Part shown: piece after piece, positions 24,501-31,391 of the stretch
How the letters are laid out: the number at the start of each line of letters is the position of its first letter
Position numbering within the stretch: the stretch's first letter is position 1
Source of the DNA: Arbacia lixula
Taxonomy: Eukaryota > Echinodermata > Echinoidea > Arbacioida > Arbaciidae
Assembly (NCBI GenBank): GCA_963669155.1
Contig: OZ022576.1
Span: forward strand, 12,332,204-12,396,203
DNA length: 64,000 nucleotides
Direction: 5' to 3'
The notes under the pieces: model-generated
What the model saw: the letters and a program-made list of their open reading frames with translations, nothing else
Databases searched by the model: none
What the model was told of the DNA's origin: nothing
Translations under genes and position numbers: made by a program

Positions 24501-24704
24501 AAAGTTGGCAGGGCACCTGTTGTTGCCGTATCCCCCGGTCAGCGTCTGTGCCGGGAGTGTGGACAATGCCGAACTACTAGTACTCGTCCCTGGGCTTCGG
24601 CTTGATCCCTGGGCTGTAGTCTGCTCCAAGACCAGTGCCGCTGCAATCCCAACAAACCAGGCGAAGGAAAGAACATCTTTCCGACGCACTGCACAAGCCG
24701 ACAT
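236..24704 (-). CDS. Interleukin-17 receptor family gene, 5' part (signal peptide and first ectodomain), continues off the left edge
   Basis: Cell-surface cytokine receptor of the IL-17R family, here only its N-terminal 235 codons. Five exons join(24489-24704, 10286-10337, 8866-9018, 2475-2620, 236-374, complement), all with GT/AG ends and compatible phases (0, 1, 1, 0, 1). Residues 1-32 are a signal peptide with a hydrophobic core at about 12-26. Residues about 105-235 resemble the first fibronectin-III-like domain of IL-17RA and IL-17RD, from memory of those proteins: the KGLQFLLVGL strand, a CC/QIL segment, and KFSFSCFCDLYPSERYKLT matching the IL-17RA stretch ending in ...YEVTVHHLP. N-glycosylation sequons lie at residues 114, 127, 169 and 219. 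The family normally continues with a second FnIII domain, a membrane helix and a SEFIR domain, all outside the window. Intron 1 is 14 kb and hosts a LINE. Family assignment is good; the choice between A- and D-type receptor is open. Confidence 0.82.
775..1085 (+). repeat. Poly-G run and G-rich minisatellite
   Basis: A run of about 22 G (781-800) is followed by some 12 units of roughly 18-20 bases of the form ggggtagttgtcctag with variants. The minus-strand frame gives a spurious QDNYPLGQLPP repeat protein. Confidence 0.8.
1459..1726. mobile_element. MITE family F, imperfect palindrome
   Basis: 268 bp with ends cttttctcact and agtgagaaaag. Inside, gtttctgttctcactcg is inverted as gtgagaacagaaac, and ggggctaag/cttagcccc recurs. 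The flanks are taatatg and gtataatg; no clean duplication. In the last visible intron of the receptor-like gene. Confidence 0.6.
2475..2620 (-). CDS. IL-17 receptor-like gene, exon 4
   Basis: 146-nt exon, acceptor tttttttactctgtag, donor gtaagt. Encodes AANIKGLQFLLVGLGYSS, HNNDCCQILNFTSEL and TYEAVCDVQNSECVP. The KGLQ...L strand followed by a cysteine-containing stretch is the part most like IL-17RD (KGFRV...C) and IL-17RA (EGAEL...LC) as I remember them. Phase 1 in, phase 0 out. The extra cysteines suggest additional disulphides. Confidence 0.82.
3522..3630 (+). repeat. (TCTG)n and (TC)n microsatellite
   Basis: About 12 tctg units then tc-rich sequence. Confidence 0.9.
3728..4320 (+). repeat. 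Three tandem diverged units of about 200-250 bp
   Basis: Each unit carries cccacaagttcaatt (tctcacaagttcaattgtac in the third), ttggctc, ggttatttagtat/agttattttgtgt, gtgcataaatggg and, in the first two, tttgaagc and gctagacatgtatgtttgtt. A fourth fragment (gaaaggacaatttaaaactt) lies at 5173, beyond the family C MITE. Confidence 0.7.
4466..5021. mobile_element. MITE family C with 155-bp inverted repeats and TTAA target
   Basis: 556 bp. Arms 4466-4622 and about 4866-5021 are inverted copies with few differences; they include ggttactaaattagaaaaat and the piece aaacgaatttcacattcg. TTAA flanks both ends (4462-4465, 5022-5025). The 240-bp centre is unique and holds no useful ORF. Non-autonomous, probably piggyBac-like by target. 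In intron 4 of the receptor-like gene. Confidence 0.8.
8475..8546 (-). other. Possible alternative or decayed duplicate exon of the IL-17 receptor-like gene
   Basis: A 72-nt segment with an AG acceptor (tattctcag) and a gtgagt donor. Its last part, encoding SIAVFSILRYG, matches the end of exon 3 (LHITFSLLRYG) and continues into the donor with almost the same bases. Entered in phase 1 it is open throughout and leaves in phase 1, so it could replace exon 3 or be added after it. Only about 30 bases at the 3' end are clearly alike, so it may be a fragment of a local duplication rather than a used exon. Confidence 0.3.
8611..8832. mobile_element. Hairpin MITE family A, copy 1
   Basis: 222-bp almost perfect palindrome: arms of about 100 bp from cactacagctcaaaggaatt inward to a centre near 8710. 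Flanked by TA at 8609-8610 and 8833-8834. The terminal sequence and TA target fit Tc1/mariner-type MITEs. It lies in intron 3 of the receptor-like gene, 34 bases from the exon 3 donor. Confidence 0.85.
8866..9018 (-). CDS. IL-17 receptor-like gene, exon 3
   Basis: 153-nt exon with acceptor ttgcctgtcctag and donor gtgagt. Encodes a proline-rich hinge and then EDVNYTFFGISLSPTLNST and CLHITFSLLRY, the first beta strands of the ectodomain, with sequons NYT and NST. It enters and leaves in phase 1. A hairpin MITE ends 34 bases after its donor, and a short partial copy of its 3' end lies about 390 bases downstream in the intron. Confidence 0.78.
9019..10285 (-). other. Receptor-like gene intron 2: content
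   Basis: One family D foldback at 9.3 kb; nothing else recognised. Confidence 0.55.
9300..9404. repeat. Foldback repeat family D, copy 1
   Basis: 105 bp starting ggggccattcatgaaacctt and ending taatatggcccc. The left arm actaagccta matches the other copies; the right arm is altered. Confidence 0.65.
10286..10337 (-). CDS. IL-17 receptor-like gene, exon 2
   Basis: Small 52-nt exon, too short to show as an open frame by itself. Acceptor: a T-rich run then cacccaacag; donor gtaagt. It encodes SGHTYGYESLKTDACSS plus the first base of the next codon. It is called because both splice sites are strong and it links the phase-0 end of exon 1 to the phase-1 start of exon 3 without a stop. Confidence 0.6.
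10882..10921 (+). repeat. Short 9-10-bp tandem repeat
   Basis: Four to five units of accaacag/actaacag. Confidence 0.75.
11209..11421. mobile_element. Hairpin MITE family A, copy 2
   Basis: Same palindrome as copy 1, about 213 bp, with arms cactacagctcaaaggaatt and the reverse ending in gagctgtcgtg. No clean TA duplication remains (aaa and ttt flank it). Right arm slightly shortened. In intron 1 of the receptor-like gene. Confidence 0.83.
11759..11920. repeat. Foldback repeat with gggcgtttcatgaac ends
   Basis: 162 bp with ends gggcgtttcatgaac and gttcatgaaacgcc. Next to the left arm sits a second palindrome, gttgtcagcactgac / gtcagtgctgacaac, around caaatg. It shares the tttcatgaa core with family D but is otherwise different. 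Confidence 0.55.
12055..12149. repeat. Foldback repeat family D, decayed copy
   Basis: Holds aactttactaagtctacttg on the left and caaggtttcatgaatatgcc on the right, matching the arms of the better copies. The left terminus is lost. Confidence 0.5.
15836..16005 (+). repeat. Three tandem units of about 60-65 bp
   Basis: Units begin caaagcaagac/caaagcaagct and contain tgcaatgcacaagctagata then ttgtctaatct or ttgtctgatct. The third unit is truncated after gctagacatttt. Confidence 0.78.
16372..16525 (+). repeat. (GA)n-rich polypurine tract
   Basis: About 150 bases nearly all purine on the plus strand, mainly ga with gga and aaag interruptions. Confidence 0.9.
16863..17075. mobile_element. Hairpin MITE family A, copy 3
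   Basis: 213-bp palindrome with TA at both ends (16861-16862, 17076-17077). Ends cactacagctcaaagg and cctttgagctgtagtg are fully complementary. In intron 1 of the receptor-like gene. Confidence 0.86.
19446..19555. repeat. Foldback repeat family D, copy 2
   Basis: 110 bp, gggaccatattcatgaaacc to tttcatgaatatggcccc; the outer 20 bases of each arm are near-perfect complements. Confidence 0.72.
20020..20269 (+). repeat. Diverged dispersed repeat, copy without the LINE insertion
   Basis: About 250 bases similar to 25125-25782: both contain cagtacattcaattttat, a gcgacccc-aaccca stretch, tcaagccactata and gcacctgtcaac. It gives the empty site for the truncated LINE. Family unknown; no terminal structure seen. 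Confidence 0.6.
20676..20685 (+). repeat. Left target-site duplication of the LINE
   Basis: aatgacagat, repeated exactly at 23785-23794 directly after the taagca tail. The bases outside the two copies differ, so the match stops at 10 bp. Confidence 0.8.
20686..23784 (+). mobile_element. RTE-like non-LTR retrotransposon (LINE), apparently full length
   Basis: A 3.1-kb element with a short 5' leader (43 bases), one long ORF, and almost no 3' UTR. The stop codon falls in a tail of repeated taagca units (23765-23784). The 10-bp direct repeat aatgacagat flanks it at 20676-20685 and 23785-23794, a target-site duplication. Length near 3.2 kb, a single APE-RT ORF and a short-repeat tail instead of poly-A are RTE-clade traits. 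It lies in intron 1 of the IL-17 receptor-like gene, antisense to it. An unbroken ORF with a perfect duplication suggests recent insertion. Confidence 0.85.
20729..23767 (+). CDS. LINE endonuclease/reverse transcriptase (1012 aa)
   Basis: Carries out target-primed reverse transcription: the endonuclease nicks DNA and the RT copies the element RNA at the nick. An apurinic-type endonuclease spans about 56-300 with catalytic-pattern residues N63 (TMNVRTI), E92 (IQEHR), D203 and N205 (AGDFNARIG), D265 (QLDYIL) and S291-D292-H293. A coiled, charged linker covers 310-500. The RT spans about 520-900, with D657 (YMDFCKAFDS), GVLQGDTLAP at 713-722, and FADD at 766-769. A C-terminal region after 900 holds WRQHMTNAEL and a GRPVINFVDTL stretch common in this LINE group. 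No separate ORF1 is visible. All key catalytic residues are present and no stop interrupts the frame. ATG is at 20729; a second Met follows directly. Confidence 0.93.
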   Translation: MMVQHNNTRVRVPNNLSSDAGIGWQQSNEVVSLNPPGRGRTDDGACRKSLVNCKSTTMVSTMNVRTIRERCSREELAANLMEFDIDILGIQEHRIVHDEPVKYEDMPGSTLITTSATKNRAGAATGGVGIMLNSKAKRSLTNVLPQTDRILIANFQGNPAVTVIVNYCPTNVAEEAIVEEHYCNLRRAIDSIPAHNVLLIAGDFNARIGTADAKFPYHEETNRNGQYLIELAMERNLIITNTQYQKRKGKLWTYTSPGGNRYQLDYILIRKKWRNSVKDVEAYNTFASIGSDHRIVSARIRLSLRTSKAAPKRKQYDWRSLSTDTNIQKQYTIEVRNRFEALEIENESATDKYERFIKANQEAAEKVIPLKKRNHKTRYSNDPRVIAARDEVRDAYQKYQKSTSDKYRGTYEAAKKVLSETYDQVIEEDLSKKILEVERAHASSQHGVSWKIINDITGRKASPKGLLQGTSQKERVQNWYNHFKDLLGKPPDISDVDEEIDPILTNLDIKTGPFEHEEYIQAKRSLVEGKSCGEDNIPPEVLKRCDLDDIVLQFCNDAFVNRRKPSQWSILNIVPIPKSGDLSQAGNYRGISLSSLVAKTYNRMILNRIRPTLDEHLRTNQNGFRVGRSTVGHILAVRRLMEGVKANHLPAIITYMDFCKAFDSIHRGKMMQILRAYGIPDQIVDAIEDMYQNTMAKVASPDGETDLFEILAGVLQGDTLAPYLFVIILDYALRSAIEGREEELGFHLIKRRSRRIGPEVVTDLDFADDIALLSEEMHQAQELLKGVEASVGKVGLKINAKKTKYMSYNQIVDVKLHTKDGANLDEVQDFKYLGAWMESTAKDVKQRKAAAWRACNKLSKLWKSSLSREFKLRLSAATVETVLLYGSEAWTVTPKIAKDLDGCYTRMLRVIQNVSWRQHMTNAELYRDLPKISQKIKIRRLRFAGHCFRSNECASKMMFWMPKHGSRKPGRPVINFVDTLKKDTGLEINEMKTAMLDRQTWSTIVDRGHHSN
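23785..23794 (+). repeat. Right target-site duplication of the LINE
   Basis: Exact copy of aatgacagat from 20676-20685, immediately after the last taagca unit. Confidence 0.8.
24489..24704 (-). CDS. IL-17 receptor-like gene, exon 1 (signal peptide)
   Basis: First coding exon, 72 codons, ATG at 24704 to donor gtaaat (phase 0). MSACAVRRKD is followed by a hydrophobic core (LSFAWFVGIAAALVL), a likely cleavage site after TTAQ (about residue 32), then a serine/threonine-rich linker and a CPANFAW segment. The only upstream candidate signals are a weak TATA-like and GC-box pair about 300 bases upstream. The start is chosen because it is the ATG that precedes the signal peptide and the exon exits in the phase needed by exon 2. 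Confidence 0.78.
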
Positions 24705-25000
24705 TATCTCACAATTTTCTCGAAGTTATGCTGTATCATTCTGTTCTCTAGCATGTATAAGATCAACACCTAAAATAGAGTCTGTTCAGTCGGTTGGCGT
24801 AGCTCCATTCACTGCTGCAGCACTACTACTACTACTGCTATGTATATTGTTTGCACGCGTCGTACACATAACAGGATCCAATAGGCAATACACAATTAAC
24901 ATGCACACTTTACGTACTCATAGGCTAGCGGTACGTACGTAGACATCGGTGCATAATCGACAGCTCCTCGTGAGCGCGAGCCAGCTCTGATAGCAAGCTG

Positions 25001-25016
25001 CCCGCCTCTATATTCA
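25001..25016 (-). promoter_or_regulatory. Weak candidate core promoter of the IL-17 receptor-like gene
   Basis: Read on the minus strand there is a TATA-like gaatatagag followed directly by a GC box (ggcggg), about 300 bases before the exon 1 ATG. Position and spacing are plausible; short motifs like these also occur by chance. Confidence 0.22.
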
Positions 25017-25299
25017 TACCGGTATATTCAATCATGCACATTAAATTATGCATACCATTAAATTCAGTTAGTACAATTCACATAACTAATAGTATGACCG
25101 TAACAAAGTAGACTGTAGATTTTACAGTACATTCAATTTTATATTGCGTATAAAATGTGCTCGCGACCCCAACCCAGTTCTCTATCAAGCCACTATAGTA
25201 ATGCCTTTTATAACGAGCCAATAGTTTTCCATCACGGTATCAAATTATGCCTCTGTCTACGATGAAGCCAAACACTTGCATAGTTTGTTTGATTTGATT

Positions 25300-25345
25300 C
25301 ATCATCACCATCATCATCATCATCATCATCATCATCACCATCACC

Positions 25346-25427
<82 letters not shown>

Positions 25428-25428
25428 G
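25300..25428 (+). repeat. (CAT)n microsatellite, the tail of the truncated LINE
   Basis: About 43 trinucleotide units, mostly cat with cac variants clustered in the first half. It gives spurious poly-His and poly-Asp frames. Its position between a LINE stop codon and the target duplication shows it arose as, or grew from, the element's 3' tail. Confidence 0.9.
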
Positions 25429-25705
25429 GCATTGTTCAGCTATTGTAATTGGATGAAGCCCTCCTCAAACAGTTTCCATTCACTTCTATTTGCTGTCATT
25501 CTGCTCCATGTTGCTGTGCTTGTGTATGTTGATATTTCGTCTCTCCACCTTCTTTTTTGTCGACCCCTTCTTCGCTTTCCTGTTCTTGGTTGCCATTCTG
25601 TGAGTTTCTTGTTCCATCTGTTGTCTTGTCCTACGTGTTCTGTCCTGCCCATCTCCATTTCATCTCTTCATTCATACATGATATCTTTGACCTTCGTTTT
25701 CTGCC
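25300..25705 (-). mobile_element. 5'-truncated RTE-type LINE with a trinucleotide tail
   Basis: Read on the minus strand, 25440-25658 encodes a LINE C-terminus: NRWNKKLTEWQPRTGKRRRG, RQKRRWRDEI, TATWSRMTANRSEWKLFEEG, FIQLQ and stop, a pattern known from RTE-type endonuclease-RT proteins. A short spacer is followed by a (GAT)n tail filling 25300-25428. The 9-bp direct repeat gatttgatt flanks it at 25291-25299 and 25706-25714. Only the last 75 or so codons are kept. It is a different family from the full-length LINE at 20.7 kb, since C-terminus and tail differ. Confidence 0.8.
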
Positions 25706-25979
25706 GATTTGATTGATATCCATCAAAATGCGTACTTTTCACGTGACGTAGCATGCACCTGTCAACCACTATATACCAAAGGGCAAAGTACTAACTAGTA
25801 GTTGCCCCGCCCCCTAATATTGTTAATTTGAAACCGATCCCCATGTCTTCTTATCTTATATAGATATCGATGCATTGTTTCCGAAGCGCGCGGGCCATGT
25901 GTACGTGAATAAGGCGAGTGCGCATTCTTGGAGAGGGGCGGGTACTCGATATCACGTGTGTCGCGCCCGGGTGTCGCCC

Positions 25980-26336
25980 GGGCATATACTGTACTGGGAA
26001 GACACAAAGGCCTTCAAAAGGTGACCGTGAGCAATCTTCTTGCTAATGGTCTTGAATTCATGTATTGTCCATTTTAGAAACTTGGTGAAAGTTATTTGCC
26101 CTCAAAGGATCCACATTTGGAGTAATTTGTGATTATTCACAAATCCTCAAAATATTCGGGCCGAACATTTCAGGAAATTGTGATCACTAATTGCTCCAAA
26201 TGTGGATCATTTGAGGGTAAATAACTTTCACCAAGTTTCTAAAACGGACAATACATGAATTTAAGACCATTAGCAAGAAGATTGCTCACGGTCACCTTTT
26301 GAAGGCCTTTGTGTCTTCCCAGTACAGTATATGCCC
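25980..26336. mobile_element. Palindromic MITE family B, copy 1
   Basis: 357-bp inverted repeat with arms of about 150 bp: gggcatatactgtactggga at the left and its complement at the right, around a short centre near 26155. ttttaa follows the right end; the left flank is not a matching TTAA. Intergenic, about 1 kb upstream of the receptor-like gene's likely start. Confidence 0.8.
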
Positions 26337-26929
26337 TTTTAAACCGCGACCTGCCGTGTAAACTCTTCAAAAAGAAAAAAAAAAATGCAAAACGTACGCC
26401 CAGCCGCACTCACTCGATACACACGTGCTATGATACTATGATACGTATGCAAGTGCATGCAAACTACACGTATTTCAAACAAACAAAAATTTGTTGTAGG
26501 AACTCGTATTGATGATATCAATTAATACAAACGAGTGTGCGCGAGGGAGAGAAAATAATTGCCTGATTTGACTCGTAAAGTTATAAAAGGGTTTAATTCA
26601 GAACAACATTAACCCTCAGGCAGGGGTTGATTCAGAGCAATAGTGAAACTTATTAAAGCAGGATTTACTCTCGACTGGAGTAATAAAGGTTCAAGGTGAC
26701 ACTTATAATAATAATAATTCTCTAAATGCTTCTTGTGTGAGTGTGTGTTTTTTTTTGTGTGTGTGTGTATGTGTGTGTCTATATGTGTGTTAGATTGTTT
26801 TGTTTTGTGTTTTGCTGAACAGTTTAGGTTTTAAGCTAAGGTTTGAGTGTAAACCAAAATATGTCTTAGCTGTGCAGATTTTTTTTTCAGAGCAGCTGTT
26901 CCTTGAGGAAATTTCAGATATTTACTTTC

Positions 26930-27175
26930 AAGAGCAAGATTAAAGTTGATACAAAAACATTAAGCCAAGTTATACTTTATGAAAGCTAGTAACACCTAAA
27001 GCCAAGTTTCACCTTAAGACAGGTTATACTTTAAGAAGGGTTATACTTTAGAGCCAGATTAAACCTTAGCCAGCATTCATTTTTAAAGTAAGCTAAAACC
27101 TAACAACAGGCTACACGGCTTGTGCCATGTTATCCCTAAAGCCAAGTTACACTTTAATAAGGGTTACACTTAAAA
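26930..27175 (+). repeat. Degenerate minisatellite of about 20-25 bp units
   Basis: Repeated variants of taaagccaagttacacttta (ttaagccaagttatacttta, cctaaagccaagtttcacct, agaagggttatactttagag, taaagccaagttacacttta). Old and diverged. Confidence 0.55.
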
Positions 27176-28034
27176 AAGAAAAGAAAATTAAGCATTTTGC
27201 TCTACAAAAGTTGACCTAAATTTTGAGAAAGACAAGTTTGAAAATTATGGATAGAGGGTATGTTTAAGACTGCAATTCTCAGAAGAAAAAAAAATAAAGC
27301 TGAATAAACGCATTTTGATGCGCAAAATTGTCTGGCTTCTGAAATACAAAGTATCTTGTAAGTATATAGGCAAAGGCTTTTGAGACCTTAAAGGATCCAG
27401 AGCAGACTCCTTTACAAAAGTTTACCTCAGTTTTTGAAAAAAAAAAAAAAAAAAAGGGGAAAAAAGCCCTTCACGGGAAATGGTTTGGGAAGGGTTGGTT
27501 TGGGAATTGTGTAATTTCTCCCATCCTTGAAATGCGTAAAATATATTAGCAGGATAGGTGAATTTGAATACACAACGTAATTTTAATCACGAGAAAGGTT
27601 TACGGTACACCATGTGTAAGGTCCTGGGAGGACTGAGATGAGAAAACGTGGATAGAATTGAAGGTGAAATGGAAAGGCGAGAAAGTGGAGATTTGAAAGT
27701 AGAGTATTCTTTCGAAATGAGTGTAGTCCTTTAAACGTAATTTTGATTGTTTAAACCCTGCCCAATGAACGGGTTAAACAATAAAGATGACCGTGATAAT
27801 CTAGTAGATATGAAAAAAATACATTTTGAGATGTAAACTTTACAAAACTTTTCAGCATTCTGCTTTGCCAAAGTTGATCTAACTTTGAGTTGGCACGACA
27901 TTAACATCTCGGCCTTTGTTTCCACACACCATTTAATTAAAAGTAGGATTTTTAATTGGTAGTATGAATATAATAAAAGAAAATAATACTAATAATTGGA
28001 AGATATGGGTTTTAAAACAACATAAAAGGAAGGG

Positions 28035-28116
28035 AGGGCGAGAAGAGCAAGAAGAAGAAGAAGAAGGAGAAGGAGAAAAAAGAAGAAGAAGAAGAAGAAG
28101 AAGAAGAAGAAGAAGA
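28035..28116 (+). repeat. (GAA)n polypurine tract
   Basis: gaagaagaag units with aaggag variants, about 80 bases. Confidence 0.9.
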
Positions 28117-29327
28117 GTACACTTTGACGAATACTGCCTGCAAACACCACGTTTTCCCCCATGCTTCCCTGAAGGGTTGTTCCTAATTGGCTTGAAGAGG
28201 GTTAACAGTATAAGCCATGCATGATTCCCATCAAATTTGGCAATCTTATGCTGGAAGATAAACCCTGATAAGCAGTTCCTTCTGTGGGGATTTAGAGATA
28301 ATTGAACGCGTGGATGTTTTGCACATGTAAATATTAACCCCCCCCCCCCTCCCCCCCCCCCCCACCCGCAGTATTTGTCTACTTTAACTCTTTGGGTGCC
28401 ACGTGTGCCTTTTTTTCATAAGCAATATCCGCAAATCCAACATACAGCGGCAGTTTATCTGGCATTGGAAAGGTTTACAGCAGCAATAACGTGTCATATT
28501 GCACAGGCAGGGAAGTTTTGGGGGGAAATTTTCCAGACGACCGCGTGGGCAATACCTACACCCATGGAGACTAGGTGCAAGGTGTGCAATATTGTTACAA
28601 TAGCGTTTAACCCTCTTAACGCCCAGCGCCGTTAACTCCAACATGTCCAATGACTGACTTATGATGAGAAGGTAAAAGGGGGGACAATTTTCAGACACCG
28701 TAAAATTCACGCTGGTCCCGAAACCCATTTCTTTATTTTTCTTCGTGTTTGTCATTTTCTTTCATTTGTCAATCAATTTGTCTAGTTCTGCTTTGTCTCC
28801 AAAATAAAGGGGGAAGGGGAAACCCGTCATCGCAACACATTCTTTCAAAATCAGTTAATTATATTATGCATTTATTGCAACATGTGATATCCTCCAGGGA
28901 CTAAAATCGATCAACACATCAACAAACTGGCAAGCATCAGGGCAAAGGCATTCGCGTGCGGCACCCTCCTGCCTATGACTCCTTGTCTTCCTCACCACGT
29001 GGTACATGTAGTTCCAAAGTGGATGACTTGGTGGAAAAATACAGGAGTGGTGAAGAGTGAAAACAATGTGAATTATAGTGTCCATATGCAGGTAGAAGTG
29101 ATCACGGTGAAGATAATAATTCTGATGCACTTTTTGAAAATTAAGGATTTGAGAATTGGAAAGGATCAGTGAAAGAGCAAGTGGAAGGTTCACAGAGCAG
29201 AAGAACTAGGAGAGTAACACAAAGAAGATGACGAACTGTACAAGTAAACACAAAAACTACAACAACAACGAGAAAATGGTGAAGAAAAAAAGGAGAGAAG
29301 TAGTGTCTTCTTATAACAGAGAATAAT

Positions 29328-29329
<2 letters not shown>

Positions 29330-29411
<82 letters not shown>

Positions 29412-29442
29412 TAGTAGGAGTAGTAGTAGTAGTAGTAGTAGT

Positions 29443-29531
<89 letters not shown>

Positions 29532-29536
29532 CAGCA
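29330..29536 (+). repeat. (AGT)n/(AGC)n trinucleotide microsatellite
   Basis: About 69 units in alternating blocks: agt, agc, agt, agc, agt. The minus-strand frame gives a spurious poly-Leu protein because both units read as leucine codons. Confidence 0.92.
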
Positions 29537-30240
29537 GACCTAGTACTGTAGTAATATCGATAGATAGTAGTTGAAGTAGTGGTGGTAAAGTAGTTCTACA
29601 ACAATATCCAAAACAGGAGTAGACCCGATATTGAGACGTTAGGAGTGGAAGGCCTCGCGGAATCAGCCTACATTCCAATAGGCGCACACCATTTTGTTTT
29701 TGGAGAGGTTTCCCTTGCCTGGTAGAATTTACAGGCAGTCATCTGGGACAAAGTCTTAACCATGGTCGTTGGTTTTGTCCAAGGAAAGGTGCGTGGATCT
29801 TGTCCACATGGTAATTACAGCGAATAGATGAAATGGTAAAATCAACGATTTTGTGACAGCATTAGATAAATTTGTTCTTGCGTCCAACAAAGTTAGTCTA
29901 CGTTTTGTATGCGATCTAAGTAACCATTGTTGTGAATACGGGCCTTCATGGGAAGAAAAAAAAATAACTTATTTTTTTTTTATAAACTTTGAAGAGCGCC
30001 ATCATCTGGAGAACGACAACACCAACGTAATTTCCTTTTTTATGCGTGTCCGGTGCTGTCGGAATATATGAGAGAACCATTCTTAATCCTGGGTGATATG
30101 TATATAAACCTTTCATTTACCCTTTCTGAGCGGGGATATTTGTGATTTAATCACATGTGGCCCCTGAAGAGGTCATCATCATGCCTGGCCTGCATGAATA
30201 AAACACTGTTGCATCTTGTGGGGTACAACTCGACACATTA

Positions 30241-30496
30241 GTCCGAAAGTGGTAATGCTTCTGAGGGTTATGATGTTGTGTGTACATGGTGAAATAATTC
30301 ACAAGAGGCACATTTACCTTAAGGTTATTTAGATTTTTTTTAAAATGACGCTTATTCGATTTTTTTTGTCTGAAACTGGTAATGCTTCTGAGGGTTATGA
30401 TGTTGTGTGTACATGGTGAAATAATTCACAAGAGGCACATTTACCCTAAGGTTAATTAGTTTTTTTTTTAAATGACGCTTATTGGTTTTTTTTTGT
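30241..30496 (+). repeat. Tandem duplication, two units of 127 bp
   Basis: Units starting gtccgaaagtggtaatgctt (30241) and gtctgaaactggtaatgctt (30368), nearly identical; a third start, gtctgaagttg, follows at 30497. Confidence 0.88.
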
Positions 30497-30805
30497 CTGA
30501 AGTTGATTCTTTTCATTTTAAAGAGTCAACTTTATTTTGTTAATTTCTTTTGGAAAGGAAGTGGCAAATGAGAGATCTGAACGATTAGTCCTATATACCA
30601 TTTGTAGTTTCAGTTAGCGAAATTACTGGAAGTATAGGAGCTCATGAAATGGATGAGTTAAGTTTGAAGAAGAAAAAAGACTGGGCACTAAGTTTTATAA
30701 AATAAAAAATTAACGGCGATAAAAAAAAAAAAACATAAGCTGGAAGATATAGGGAAGATATAAACTGTATAATAGTGAGCACAGTCATAAAGCCGTCACA
30801 GAGAA

Positions 30806-30806
30806 T

Positions 30807-30884
<78 letters not shown>

Positions 30885-31316
30885 GAGAGAGACAGAGAGA
30901 AAAAAAGAAAGAGACAGAGAGAGAGAGAGAGAGATGATTTTATAGAGAGAAATATAAAATGAAAGAGAAGGCCCTAGACATTAACACATTTTGAACTGCA
31001 CGTGGACCAAAAACAATCATAATCAGTGAAAATCAGTGAGAGAGAGGGGACAGATAGAGAGGGGGCCGGGGGGGGGGGGGGTAGAGACAGATAGAGACAG
31101 ATAGAGAGACAGACAGACAGATAGACAGACAGAGAGGGAGATATAAACAGAAAGAGATAGAGAGAGACAGAGAGGGAGAGAGACAGAGAGACAGAGACAG
31201 AGACAGAGAGAGAGACAGAGACAGAGAGAGACAGAGAGAGAGAGAGACGGAGAGAGAGACGGAAAGAGAGACAGAGAGAGAGAAAGAGAGACAGAGAGAG
31301 ACAGAGAGAGAGACAC

Positions 31317-31388
<72 letters not shown>
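30806..31388 (+). repeat. Long (GA)n/(GACA)n tract with an internal duplicated non-repeat segment
   Basis: About 580 bases of ga, gaca and gata repeats. A roughly 100-bp unique segment (gattttatagagagaaatat onward to cagtgaaaatc) appears at 30933-31035 and again at 31386-31488, so the array was duplicated with its flank. Confidence 0.88.

Positions 31389-31391
<3 letters not shown>

Larger units (their letters stand above)
25125..25782 (+). repeat. Diverged dispersed repeat, copy split by the truncated LINE
   Basis: The same repeat as at 20.0 kb, interrupted at gatttgatt by the LINE fragment 25300-25705; similarity resumes at gatatccatcaaaatgcg and continues to tgcacctgtcaac. Confidence 0.6.

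Noticed and set aside
25276-25716. 146-residue frame with a 40-residue poly-His run, and opposite poly-Asp and poly-Met frames
   Set aside because: Produced by the (CAT)n tail of the truncated LINE; the non-repeat part is antisense to the LINE C-terminus.
28375-28755. Overlapping 86- and 123-residue frames on both strands
   Set aside because: No similarity I recognise, no splice or signal features; typical chance frames.
29190-29687. 165-residue poly-Leu frame on the minus strand
   Set aside because: Translation of the AGT/AGC microsatellite; no domain, no splice context.
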